From: CAYZJV01 sp964473245
Lineage (GTDB): Bacteria; Spirochaetota; Spirochaetia; Sphaerochaetales; Sphaerochaetaceae
Assembly: GCA_964473245.1 (NCBI GenBank)
Contig: CAYYOL010000016.1
Location: forward strand, 1-42,744
DNA: 42,744 nucleotides
Direction of reading: 5' to 3'
The first letter of the stretch is position 1; each line of letters opens with the position of its first letter. The translations under genes were made by a program, and so were the position numbers. The notes below the pieces were generated by a model. It made no database searches and was not told the origin of the DNA. It worked only from the letters and a program-made list of their open reading frames with translations. Below are positions 1 through 8,231 of this stretch, piece by piece.

Positions 1-101
1 CAAGCGTTGCTACCGAAACAGGATATTGACTCGTACGACGAGTGCACCGTCTTCCGGGACGAACCTATCCCTTGCTCCTTCGACGCTTATCCGCATAGGA
101 G

Positions 102-1184
102 TCAGAGCTGCCAGTTGAGGCCAGCCGAGATCATGACCTGTCGTTCATCGAGTGGAATGATCACCACCGCCTCCATGCCGAAATCACCCAGCAGCCCGCC
201 TATCCCAGTCGTGATCTCACCCTCTCCACTGAAGGTGAACAGCGCTTCTCCAAACGGCCGAACCTCTCTGTACCCGGCTCGCAAGGCGACCCAGAAATCG
301 CTGAGAAACTGCACTTTTCCTTCAAGTCCCATACGCACAGATCGTTGTTCTGCGTTACCGATATCGGCAATATCGAATGCGGCAATGGCTACCAATCGAT
401 TCAGTTCGTTGTTCCGATCGAACTTCGGTGTAGTTACCGCAATGCCGATTGCAGAATTATCGAACACATCCGACAGGTCGAGAACCAGCTGGTTCGACTG
501 CTCGTCTATCGTGAACAACGAGTTTGTCAGAAATCCGAGACTGATCCAGTGATAATTGAGCAGTAGACCGATCCCTGAGGCGAAGAGCTGGCTGCCATCT
601 CCTGAAGGTTCATATCGCTCAAGGTAGGTCCGAGAGAAATAGTCGAGTAGCGGCCGAGAGTCTCGAATGGTCACCTCACGTTCCGTGAGTGTTCCACCTC
701 GAGCGAACAGACCTAGGGAGATCGCCTCCCACCCATAACTGGTGGTCAGCTGTATACGTGACAGATTGTTCGCTGTATAGACCTCTCTATCGGTGTACAC
801 GGGACCTCCGAGTGGCGGTTCCTGCTCGTTCAGGACGTTTCTCAATCCGATGGTGAGCGCTACGAAACGGTTGCTGAAGAGCATATCGAACGCTGCGGAG
901 GGTTGTTGTATCCAGGCGATTGAATCTTCACCTTGGCCACCAATGCGATCTCCATAGCGGAATCCGACCTGGAATTGCGTGGTCTCTGTACGGTGGAGTG
1001 CAGCAGGGTTCTTGGTGAACGCGTTTCCAGAATCGAACAGGGCGACCCCTGCCGACCCCATTGCCAATGAGCGGAGATCGCTGTATCGATCAAGTTCATC
1101 ATACACACTGGAGACCGTATTCGCACCGAGCGTTGCAACAACGAGGAGCATGCAGACTAACAATGAAAATCTAGTGCGATGCAC
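102..1184 (-). CDS. Exported outer-membrane beta-barrel-like protein, unknown role
   Basis: The product (about 360 aa) begins with a basic stretch and a hydrophobic segment (about residues 4-22, LLVCMLLVVATLGA), which reads as a signal peptide. Just after it comes the stretch LRSLAMGSAGVALFDSGNAF followed by NPAAL, which resembles the N-terminal signature of PorV/FadL/TraF-like barrel proteins. The rest alternates polar and hydrophobic residues and ends ISAGLNWQL, as barrel strands do. I start it at GTG 1182-1184 because a perfect AGGAGG lies at 1191-1196, six bases upstream; an in-frame ATG at 1208 would put that ribosome site inside the gene. Its start overlaps the end of the upstream methylase-like gene by 14 bases, so the two are probably co-transcribed. 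Location in the outer membrane is inferred and no function is proposed. Confidence 0.7.
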   Translation of the reverse strand: MHRTRFSLLVCMLLVVATLGANTVSSVYDELDRYSDLRSLAMGSAGVALFDSGNAFTKNPAALHRTETTQFQVGFRYGDRIGGQGEDSIAWIQQPSAAFDMLFSNRFVALTIGLRNVLNEQEPPLGGPVYTDREVYTANNLSRIQLTTSYGWEAISLGLFARGGTLTEREVTIRDSRPLLDYFSRTYLERYEPSGDGSQLFASGIGLLLNYHWISLGFLTNSLFTIDEQSNQLVLDLSDVFDNSAIGIAVTTPKFDRNNELNRLVAIAAFDIADIGNAEQRSVRMGLEGKVQFLSDFWVALRAGYREVRPFGEALFTFSGEGEITTGIGGLLGDFGMEAVVIIPLDERQVMISAGLNWQL

Positions 1185-2841
1185 GATGGTCCTCCTGTCT
1201 CTCATCATACGCCAATTGGAGAAATGCGGATAGCCGATGTATCAGTTTTTCTGTCTGTCGATCGGTAGCTCCGAACTGTTCGGCCAAGTCCTGCACGCGA
1301 TAATCGAGCGATTGAATCTCGGAAGCTCCGAGTGTCTCGACCATCCTCCTCAGCAGGCTAAATAACCGTTTTTCCAATCGGGCTCTACCGACTCCATCGA
1401 CCAGAGGACCGCTGTTCATGCAGGTAACCAGTAGTACACTCAACGCTTCATCGTCGTGGGCACACGCGTGGGATTCAAGATAGTCCACGTGACTCTCCAA
1501 CTCCTCACTCGATAACTGCATGAGGTGCTCGGCAGAGGGAAGCCCATCGAGAAGCACTCCTCCGATGAATCGATACGGTGGCATCTCCATAGCCGTTCGA
1601 AATACAGCCCCATTGAGTACATCGAGTCGTTCGATGAGCGGAAGCAGATCGAGACCACGACCAACCGGAAGAGAGAATCCGCGTGGAGTACCGGTGATAA
1701 AGACCTGCTCGACCTGCTTCTTGCCTCCCCGCCCCTGAGGTCCACCCCGATTTCTCTTGTACAGTGGCACAACGGTCACCGGTGCATGCCGAGCACTGAG
1801 CAATGCATGAATCCGCTCTGCTGAGACTATCCCGTTCGTTGGATAGGTGAGCACGATATGTCGAGCATCGACGGTGTTCAGTAGATGCACCAGCGCAGCA
1901 TCGGCATGTTTGAGCGAACAATAGGGGCTGTGCGTCTTTTTCCAATCCGATCGAATTCCCGCTTTATCGACCAGACCTCCCTGTCCGTCTCGCTCGTTCG
2001 AGGGGGTGAAATCGTCCCAGAGCGCTAGTGAATTGAGCAGGTGGTAGGCACTCCCATACTGGTGAACCCCGGCGGGAGGATCGAGATAGCAGATATCGGC
2101 AGTGTACCGTTTCACAAACTCAGAGGCCTCTATGCTGTGCATCTCCCCAATCGGCAGATCCGGGTCCGGTAGCACTGGAGCTCTCAGCATGCATGGTTCG
2201 ATGATCCGTGTACGGACTGCCCCCTGAGCAGTGGAAAACCGTTTATGATAGGCGGTGAATGAACCGGATGTGTTTGCCTTTCTCGATGCTTCATACAGAA
2301 TCGATGCCAGAATGACCGCCTTCTCGGATCCGCTAATCCGGTTCTCGAGCCAGGCAGACTCTATCTCTTCTCTCACCGTATCGAGAAACCGAGCATTCGC
2401 TGCTGTGTAAAAGAGCCGCTCCTGTACCATCTCGAGCTGCTCATCCGATTGTGGTGCATAGTGAGAGCTGAGGAATGGGCGTACCGGGTCGATCCCAGAA
2501 CGGGCAGCATACAACCCTTCTAGATTCAACATGGACACGTAGGCATCGAGCCCTCCCATCTCAGAGAACAGGGGCACGAGATCCTCGTTGGAGAGTGTTA
2601 GATAGACATAGTTCGTGATAAATGCGAATGGCTCAAGGTCGCTGGCACGGACTTGCATGCCCAAGGTTCGAGCGATCCGGGAGACCACGCCCGATCCACA
2701 GAAAGGATCGAGAAACAGGGTATCTTTTCCCTGTGGAGCTAAGGACGACAGCAGAAATCGGAGTCTGTCGGCCACTGGACGTTTACTGCCAATGATCGAG
2801 ATAAGCTGATCGGTCTCATATCGTGGTAACGAGAGTGCCAA
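1171..2841 (-). CDS. DNA adenine methyltransferase-like protein with altered DPPY motif
   Basis: This resembles D12/FokI-type adenine-specific DNA methyltransferases. It has an SAM-binding motif I (LDPFCGSG, about residues 44-51 from the TTG start) followed by RASDLEP, a second acidic motif. The catalytic-motif region reads LDPPAGVHQYGSAYHLLNS, typical of the family except that the expected Tyr of DPPY is Ala (codon GCC, 2071-2073). The C-terminal 200 residues are helical and unassigned. I prefer the TTG start at 2839-2841, which is preceded by AGAGGAG at good spacing and keeps the gene clear of the divergent murE start at 2942; an in-frame ATG at 2976 would overlap murE. No restriction enzyme gene is adjacent. 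It could be an orphan methylase, a methylase of altered chemistry, or a catalytically dead DNA-binding relative. Confidence 0.72.
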   Translation of the reverse strand: MALSLPRYETDQLISIIGSKRPVADRLRFLLSSLAPQGKDTLFLDPFCGSGVVSRIARTLGMQVRASDLEPFAFITNYVYLTLSNEDLVPLFSEMGGLDAYVSMLNLEGLYAARSGIDPVRPFLSSHYAPQSDEQLEMVQERLFYTAANARFLDTVREEIESAWLENRISGSEKAVILASILYEASRKANTSGSFTAYHKRFSTAQGAVRTRIIEPCMLRAPVLPDPDLPIGEMHSIEASEFVKRYTADICYLDPPAGVHQYGSAYHLLNSLALWDDFTPSNERDGQGGLVDKAGIRSDWKKTHSPYCSLKHADAALVHLLNTVDARHIVLTYPTNGIVSAERIHALLSARHAPVTVVPLYKRNRGGPQGRGGKKQVEQVFITGTPRGFSLPVGRGLDLLPLIERLDVLNGAVFRTAMEMPPYRFIGGVLLDGLPSAEHLMQLSSEELESHVDYLESHACAHDDEALSVLLVTCMNSGPLVDGVGRARLEKRLFSLLRRMVETLGASEIQSLDYRVQDLAEQFGATDRQTEKLIHRLSAFLQLAYDERQEDHRASH

Positions 2842-2892
2842 TGTTGCTCCTCTAGGTATCAGTTCTACAGGTAGCAACTGCAGAGTTCCGCC

Positions 2893-2921
2893 TTGTAAAG
2901 AGGACAGAACACTGGTACCAT
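2893..2921 (+). promoter_or_regulatory. Candidate promoter for the murE run
   Basis: TTGTAA (2893-2898), 17-base spacer, TACCAT (2916-2921) with TGG just before it as an extended -10. A GGAAAGG ribosome site follows before the murE ATG at 2942. Prediction from sequence only. Confidence 0.4.
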
Positions 2922-2941
2922 GCTCCTGGAAAGGGTTCCCA

Positions 2942-4468
2942 ATGAAAAGAGTATCAGTGTTGTGGACAAAAGACAAGGTCCGTTCTGAATGCAGAATTAC
3001 CGGTCATTCGGACCCGATTGTTGCGCATGTCTCCTATCATGCGCAATCATGTACCAAGCATGTCGCATATGTAGCCATACAGGGAACCCGAATCGATGGA
3101 CACGACTTCATAGACCTGGCTATTGAACAGGGGTCTCGCGTGATCATTCACGAATCGCCTCTCGATCGATACCGAGAGGATACACTCTATATCCAGCATT
3201 CCAATCCACGGCGTGTTGCGTCACTGTTCTGCCGTAACCTTGCCCCTCGACTGCCTGAGCACATAATCGGCATTACCGGTACCGATGGAAAATCGACGAC
3301 CTGCGCATTTCTCCATCATATCTTGAACACCGCTTCGATCCGGTGTGGATTGCTCTCGACCGTCTCTACAGACGACGGAACGGGTCTGACTCGTAGCCCA
3401 CACCGGCAAAGTACACCCGAGGCACCGGTGCTCTACCCGTTCCTTGCAACATGCAGAAAGCATGGATTGGAATGGGTAGTGCTCGAAGCGACGAGCCATG
3501 GACTCTCGGAAGCCGGAGCCAGACTCGCCGATATCGAGTTCGCAGGTGCCATAATCACCAATATTACGAGTGAACACATAGAATTCCACGGAAGCCGCGA
3601 GCAGTATATCGATGCGAAGATGAACCTGGTGAGACAAGTTCGACACGGGGGATGGATCGTGGTCTCGCATGATTTCCCCTATCTCGACCGCGTGCAGGAG
3701 GCAAAACACCCATCGGTGCATCTACATACCTATGAGTACTCCCGTTCACCTGTACGACATGCCGAGAGTGAGTTGATAGCGTGGACCATTCAGAGTCAAC
3801 TGTGCCAACGGACCCTCCGGTTTTCCTATCAGGAGATGCATGCGGTGACCTCAATTCCCTATGGCCCGCTCTGCTATGCACAGAATATGCTCGGAGCACT
3901 TCTCGGTGCCGTATCGACACAGAATCTCTCGTTCTCCCGTGTTGCCGAGTCGCTCGAGACGCTCCCTGCGGTACCAGGAAGATTCGAACTGGTCGAGACA
4001 CCGCTTCCGATCACCGTGATCATCGACTTTGCCCATACAGAGCAGTCATTCGAGTCGTTGTTCAGCCATATCAGGGAACACCGTCCCCATGCCCGTCTCA
4101 TTGCACTGTTCGGTGCAGCAGGCGAGCGCGATCGGTCGAAACGGGCACCACTGGGTCGAGCCGCTGCACGCTGGTGCGATACGATCATACTCACCGATGA
4201 GGATCCCAGAGGAGAGCCGGCTGACCAGATTCTTGACGATATCGAACAAGGAATCGAGCTCGAAAGGAGAACTGTAGCGGTTCAGCGGATCCATGACAGA
4301 AGAGATGCCATCGCGAAAGCGATCGCATGGGCTAAACCCGGGGACATACTCCTGCTGCTCGCAAAAAGTCATGAAAGAACCATACAGTATCGTGACCATA
4401 GCATCGACTGGGACGAGCGAGCAACGGTAGTAGACCTGACTAAGGATAGAGGTGAAACAGATGCATAG
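2942..4468 (+). CDS. murE: UDP-N-acetylmuramoyl-tripeptide synthetase (Mur ligase)
   Basis: MurE adds the third amino acid of the peptidoglycan stem to UDP-MurNAc-L-Ala-D-Glu using ATP, in the cytoplasm. The 508-aa product has the N-terminal UDP-binding domain (GTRIDGHDFID near residue 50), a P-loop at 113-119 reading GTDGKST instead of the usual GTNGKT, the STPE segment (157-160), DAKMNLV with the lysine expected to be carbamylated (K226), VPGRFE (344-349), and IDFAHT (362-366). The position that reads DNPR in DAP-adding enzymes is DEDPRGEP (419-426). Spirochaete peptidoglycan is known to carry L-ornithine here, so ornithine is the likely substrate, but that is inferred. The ATG at 2942 has GGAAAGG upstream. 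The 3' end overlaps ddl by 8 bases. Confidence 0.92.
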   Translation: MKRVSVLWTKDKVRSECRITGHSDPIVAHVSYHAQSCTKHVAYVAIQGTRIDGHDFIDLAIEQGSRVIIHESPLDRYREDTLYIQHSNPRRVASLFCRNLAPRLPEHIIGITGTDGKSTTCAFLHHILNTASIRCGLLSTVSTDDGTGLTRSPHRQSTPEAPVLYPFLATCRKHGLEWVVLEATSHGLSEAGARLADIEFAGAIITNITSEHIEFHGSREQYIDAKMNLVRQVRHGGWIVVSHDFPYLDRVQEAKHPSVHLHTYEYSRSPVRHAESELIAWTIQSQLCQRTLRFSYQEMHAVTSIPYGPLCYAQNMLGALLGAVSTQNLSFSRVAESLETLPAVPGRFELVETPLPITVIIDFAHTEQSFESLFSHIREHRPHARLIALFGAAGERDRSKRAPLGRAAARWCDTIILTDEDPRGEPADQILDDIEQGIELERRTVAVQRIHDRRDAIAKAIAWAKPGDILLLLAKSHERTIQYRDHSIDWDERATVVDLTKDRGETDA

Positions 4469-5609
4469 TGAGACAGGAAAGCGCGTTGCAGTGCTCTATG
4501 GAGGAGAGTCGGTTGAACATAGAGTCTCCTGCAGATCGGCAGCCACGGTTTGCACCAAACTGAAGGAGTGCGGATGTATTCCCATACCCATTGCGCTATC
4601 GCGAAAAGGGAGATGGTCGCTCCACCGACTTCCCCAGAATGGTGCGGATATGTATGAACTGGATTCCCAATTCATACCAGAACAGGAGGTTGTGATCCGT
4701 CTTGGTCAGGGGTTGGTTCTGGCATCTACCATGGACCCGCTCGAAATCGACATTGCATTCCCCCTTATTCATGGGTATGGCGGAGAGGACGGAAAGCTGC
4801 AAGGGTTGTTGGAACTAGCACACATCCCCTACATAGGGTGTGGGTGTAGCGCTTCTGCGAATGGGATGCACAAATTCACCATGAAATTGCTTGCGAAGGA
4901 GATCGGAGTTCCAGTACTTCCCGGTATGGTGGTCGAACGGAGAAAGCTTCAGAGTCTCTCAGGCAGCGATGATCCCTATATCGGACAACTGGTTGAGGAG
5001 ATTGCCGAGCGGATCGGGAATCGAGTACTGGTGAAACCGGAAGATGGCGGATCGTCGGTCGGCATAACGGTAGTTCGAAACCTGCATCCACGATCGCTAT
5101 ACGAAGCGCTCAAGCACACAGCACGGTTTTCCCGATACATCCTTGTCGAACCGTGGCTAGAACAGATGCAAGAATTGGAGGTGGCGGTGGTAACCGATGG
5201 CTCTGCGATCTCTGCAAGCGACCCAGGTCAATTGATCGATCCTATGAAGTCGAGCCTGCATATCGTGACATACGAACAGAAATATCTGGCAGACCAGTGT
5301 GCCTATATGCAGGTTCCTGCGAAGATTCCCGAAGAGGCTGCACGGACTGTCTCACACTATGCGATTTCAGTTGCAAAGGTGCTTGGGGTAGAAGGGTATG
5401 CCCGAGTGGATTTCTTCTACGATGCGGCTACCAGTGAGATCCATTTCAACGAGATAAACACGATTCCCGGAATGACCGCTACCAGCCACTTCCCTGTTCT
5501 GGCGAAATCGATGGACTACGACTGGTCCACCTTATTACCATTGCTCGTTCGTGAAGGGCTCGATTCGTACAGTCGGAAGACGGATCGTGAACTGATTGCC
5601 GTGGAGTAG
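4461..5609 (+). CDS. ddl: D-alanine--D-alanine ligase
   Basis: Ddl joins two D-alanines with ATP to make the terminal dipeptide of the peptidoglycan stem. The product is an ATP-grasp enzyme: N-terminal VAVLYGGESVEHRVS, central HGYGGEDGKLQG, VLVKPEDGGSSVGI in the ATP-binding part, and the C-terminal metal-binding segment HFNEINTIPGMT followed by SHFP. Length (about 382 aa) is normal. I choose ATG 4461 because GAGGTG lies 6 bases upstream; a GTG at 4452 is the alternative. It overlaps the murE stop by 8 bases and is followed 3 bases later by dinB, so translation is probably coupled with murE, the enzyme two steps before MurF, which uses the dipeptide. Confidence 0.95.
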   Translation: MHSETGKRVAVLYGGESVEHRVSCRSAATVCTKLKECGCIPIPIALSRKGRWSLHRLPQNGADMYELDSQFIPEQEVVIRLGQGLVLASTMDPLEIDIAFPLIHGYGGEDGKLQGLLELAHIPYIGCGCSASANGMHKFTMKLLAKEIGVPVLPGMVVERRKLQSLSGSDDPYIGQLVEEIAERIGNRVLVKPEDGGSSVGITVVRNLHPRSLYEALKHTARFSRYILVEPWLEQMQELEVAVVTDGSAISASDPGQLIDPMKSSLHIVTYEQKYLADQCAYMQVPAKIPEEAARTVSHYAISVAKVLGVEGYARVDFFYDAATSEIHFNEINTIPGMTATSHFPVLAKSMDYDWSTLLPLLVREGLDSYSRKTDRELIAVE

Positions 5610-5612
5610 CTC

Positions 5613-6794
5613 ATGGAGACAATCTGGTTTCATGTCGACATGGATGCGTTCTATGCATCGGTGGAACAACTCGATCATCCCGAGTACCGCGGCAAGCCGG
5701 TTATCGTCGGTGGACAGGGAAATCGGGGAGTCGTGTCGGCATGCAGCTATGAAGCACGAGCATTTGGTGTCCACTCTGCCATGCCATCCTACCAGGCTAA
5801 ACGGCTCTGTCCTCACGGGATTTTCGTATCCGGTCGCATGGAACGATATCATGAGATGAGCCGAGCAGTCTTTTCCGTGTTGGCTACATTCAGCCCTGTG
5901 GTGCAACAGATATCGATCGATGAGGCATTTCTCGACATGAGCGGAACCGAACGACTCTTCGGTCGGCCGAGGGCGGCAGGAGCATTGTTGAAACAGCGTG
6001 TGCTGAACGACACCGGGTTGGTGATCAGTGTCGGTATAGGTCCGAGTAAATTCATAGCGAAGATGGCCAGTGGGTACGACAAACCGGACGGACTGTGTCG
6101 TGTCTCTCCCGGAAAGGAGGTCGCGTTCGTCGATGCAGTCGGACTGCGGAAGCTGTGGGGCTTAGGCGATACCACGATGGCGAACCTAGCAAAGCATGGC
6201 ATCACTTCGACCTCTCAGTTAAGAGTCTACTCGGAACAACGGTTGAAGAGTCTTTTCGGAGATGCGAGTGGAACATACCTCTACCATGTGTGCCGAGGAA
6301 TCGATCCTGGGGTACATACGGGAGTCACCAAGTCACGATCGATCAGTACTGAGATGACATTTCCTGTCGATATATCGCGAGCTCCGATTCTTGAACAGAA
6401 CCTACTCGCCATGAGTCACGAGATTATGTTTCGTGCACTTGAGGAGCAGGTCACTGCATCGACAGTCGCGATAAAACTTAGATTCAGCGACTTCACCACG
6501 ATAACAGCCCAATCTACAGCAGAATCTCCGCTGTACAGTGCAGAACAGATCTATGCGAGTGCGAAGGACCTGCTTCACCGAAAGTGGCGCGAAGGGCAAC
6601 CCGTTCGACTGATCGGAGTCGGACTGCACAATGTCCAGGATGCCAATACGATCGTTCAACAGGAGTTGTTCGAAGATCCGTATAAGCGGAAACAGGATCT
6701 GGAGCGAGCCGTATTGAGCCTCCGGACAAAGGGGAGAACCCTGCAAAAGGCGAGTCTGCTTGACAATCGTGATACAAGAGACTCGGAAAGGTGA
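5613..6794 (+). CDS. dinB: DNA polymerase IV (Y-family translesion polymerase)
   Basis: Pol IV copies past damaged bases with low fidelity. The 393-aa product starts IWFHVDMDAFYASVE (metal-binding D9), carries the steric-gate region, SIDEAFLD with catalytic D103/E104, and VGIGPSKFIAKMAS followed by KPDG, all characteristic. The little-finger domain follows, with VTKSRSISTEMTF and ILEQNLL at its start. QQELF (349-353) fits a beta-clamp binding motif, followed by the usual basic C-terminal tail. It starts 3 bases after ddl, with GGAG overlapping the ddl end, so it is probably co-transcribed with the cell-wall genes. No LexA-type box was recognised, so regulation by DNA damage is not evident. 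Confidence 0.95.
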   Translation: METIWFHVDMDAFYASVEQLDHPEYRGKPVIVGGQGNRGVVSACSYEARAFGVHSAMPSYQAKRLCPHGIFVSGRMERYHEMSRAVFSVLATFSPVVQQISIDEAFLDMSGTERLFGRPRAAGALLKQRVLNDTGLVISVGIGPSKFIAKMASGYDKPDGLCRVSPGKEVAFVDAVGLRKLWGLGDTTMANLAKHGITSTSQLRVYSEQRLKSLFGDASGTYLYHVCRGIDPGVHTGVTKSRSISTEMTFPVDISRAPILEQNLLAMSHEIMFRALEEQVTASTVAIKLRFSDFTTITAQSTAESPLYSAEQIYASAKDLLHRKWREGQPVRLIGVGLHNVQDANTIVQQELFEDPYKRKQDLERAVLSLRTKGRTLQKASLLDNRDTRDSER

Positions 6795-6890
6795 CGACAG
6801 ATCGATTCGGAATGGAGTGCTCCCCTTGCAGGCAGTTCGCCATTGGTGATACAGTACCTGTGATCGTAGACGGAGAGGAGAGGCTTTTGA

Positions 6891-7409
6891 ATGGGGTTGC
6901 ATATCGTACTCTTAGAACCGGAAATACCACAGAATACGGGGAATATCGCCCGAACCTGTGCAGCCCTCGGTGCCTCCTTGCATCTTGTACATCCCCTTGG
7001 TTTCGTGATCACTGAAAAACAACTCAGACGAGCAGGTCTCGATTACTGGCCTCTGCTCGATATTCATCACTACGATTCGACCGAGGAGTTCTTCACGGCA
7101 CACCGCGACGATCCGCTCTGGTTCTTTACTACCAAAGCGTACCGAACCTATGCCGATGTAGTCTACGAAGAGGATACCTATCTGGTGTTCGGAAAGGAGT
7201 CTGCAGGAATCGATGAATCGATTCTCATCGATCACCCTACCCGCTGTGTACGTATTCCCATGCGAGACGTGGCTCGGTCGCTGAACCTCTCCAACAGTGT
7301 GGCTATCGGCGCATACGAATATGCACGACAACGGAATTTTTCTTCACTCGCCGTTCAGGGGGCACTGCATAGACTCTCCTGGCAGCAGGGTGTATCAGAA
7401 GGAGTGTAA
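6891..7409 (+). CDS. trmL: tRNA (cytidine/uridine-34-2'-O)-methyltransferase
   Basis: TrmL methylates the ribose of the wobble nucleotide in certain tRNA-Leu species, using SAM. The 172-aa product is a compact SPOUT-family protein with LEPEIPQNTGNIARTC at the N-terminus, FGKESAGI in the middle (the knot region), and RIPMRDVARSLNLSNSVAI near the C-terminus, where SAM and tRNA bind. Length matches the minimal TrmL form with no extra RNA-binding domain. The ATG at 6891 follows GGAGAGGAGAGG. The 96 bases between dinB and this gene carry no convincing gene. It sits 4 bases ahead of proC. Confidence 0.93.
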   Translation: MGLHIVLLEPEIPQNTGNIARTCAALGASLHLVHPLGFVITEKQLRRAGLDYWPLLDIHHYDSTEEFFTAHRDDPLWFFTTKAYRTYADVVYEEDTYLVFGKESAGIDESILIDHPTRCVRIPMRDVARSLNLSNSVAIGAYEYARQRNFSSLAVQGALHRLSWQQGVSEGV

Positions 7410-7413
7410 TGAT

Positions 7414-8208
7414 ATGAAAACCATGGGATTCATTGGTTGTGGAAACATGGGAGGAGCGATTCTGAAAAGTGTCGGTCCCTCCGGTTCATGGAACGTCCTG
7501 GTCTCCGATATCCGGCGAGAGGCTGCAGAGGCCCTGGCGAGCGAGAGTAATGCCACAGCCTGCTCCTTCGATGAACTTATGCACCAGTCAGACATTGTGG
7601 TGCTTGCCCTCAAGCCTCAGATTCTGCCGAGCATGTACGAGAAACTCCGTGCATACAAGGATAAGTCTTGGATTTCCATGGCTGCCGGTGTCTCACTAGA
7701 CACCCTCGCAAAACAACTCGGAACCACTGAGGTTTCTCGCATCATGCCGAATATCGCAGCTGCGGTGCAGAAGTCAGTGACTGCAGTCGCCGTTCACCCG
7801 GAAGCCTCCGAGTCGCTCGAACCGATGGTACTGGAATTCGCCGGCAAGTTCGGCTCCACCCACGTACTGGAGGAGAAGCATTTCAGCGCCTTCATCGGGG
7901 TCTCCGGGTCGGCAATAGCCACATCGTTCGAATTTCTTCATGGCGTTGCCATGGGAGGAGTACATGAAGGCCTCCCCTATGCAGTCGCTCTCTCGCTGAT
8001 TTCAGACACCGTCGAGAGTGCGACCGAACTGGTGCGACAGACAGGACGGCACCCGCAAGAACTCCTCACTCAGGTCTGCTCTCCTGCCGGCCTTACCGTG
8101 AAAACGATGCAGGTGTTGTATGAGAACGGGTTTTCTGGAACGCTCATGGAGGCAGTCGAAGCGGCTAGCGAAGGTGCTCGACTCATGGAAGAGCAGGCAA
8201 AACACTAA
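7414..8208 (+). CDS. proC: Pyrroline-5-carboxylate reductase
   Basis: ProC reduces 1-pyrroline-5-carboxylate to L-proline with NAD(P)H, the last step of proline synthesis; proB and proA, the first two steps, lie in an opposite operon at 12.6-15.1 kb. The 264-aa product begins MGFIGCGNMGGAIL (Rossmann dinucleotide-binding loop), contains RIMPNIAA (about residue 110), and GVSGSAIATSFEF, with the C-terminal helical dimer domain ending in SPAGLTVKTMQVL. I use ATG 7414, preceded by AAGGAG; the longer frame upstream runs inside trmL and has no such support. Confidence 0.95.
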   Translation: MKTMGFIGCGNMGGAILKSVGPSGSWNVLVSDIRREAAEALASESNATACSFDELMHQSDIVVLALKPQILPSMYEKLRAYKDKSWISMAAGVSLDTLAKQLGTTEVSRIMPNIAAAVQKSVTAVAVHPEASESLEPMVLEFAGKFGSTHVLEEKHFSAFIGVSGSAIATSFEFLHGVAMGGVHEGLPYAVALSLISDTVESATELVRQTGRHPQELLTQVCSPAGLTVKTMQVLYENGFSGTLMEAVEAASEGARLMEEQAKH

Positions 8209-8231
8209 GATCACAGTATACGAGGAACACC

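Noticed and set aside
1..101. Possible gene running off the left edge on the minus strand
   Set aside because: Short open stretches exist, but the only ATG-started one stops before the edge; too little sequence to support a call.
7..566. Open frames on the plus strand opposite the outer-membrane-type gene
   Set aside because: They are antisense to a gene with a signal peptide and a perfect ribosome site, and their translations show no family features.
6791..7015. Small plus-strand frame between dinB and trmL
   Set aside because: It overlaps trmL by 125 bases, lacks a ribosome site, and trmL has strong family support.
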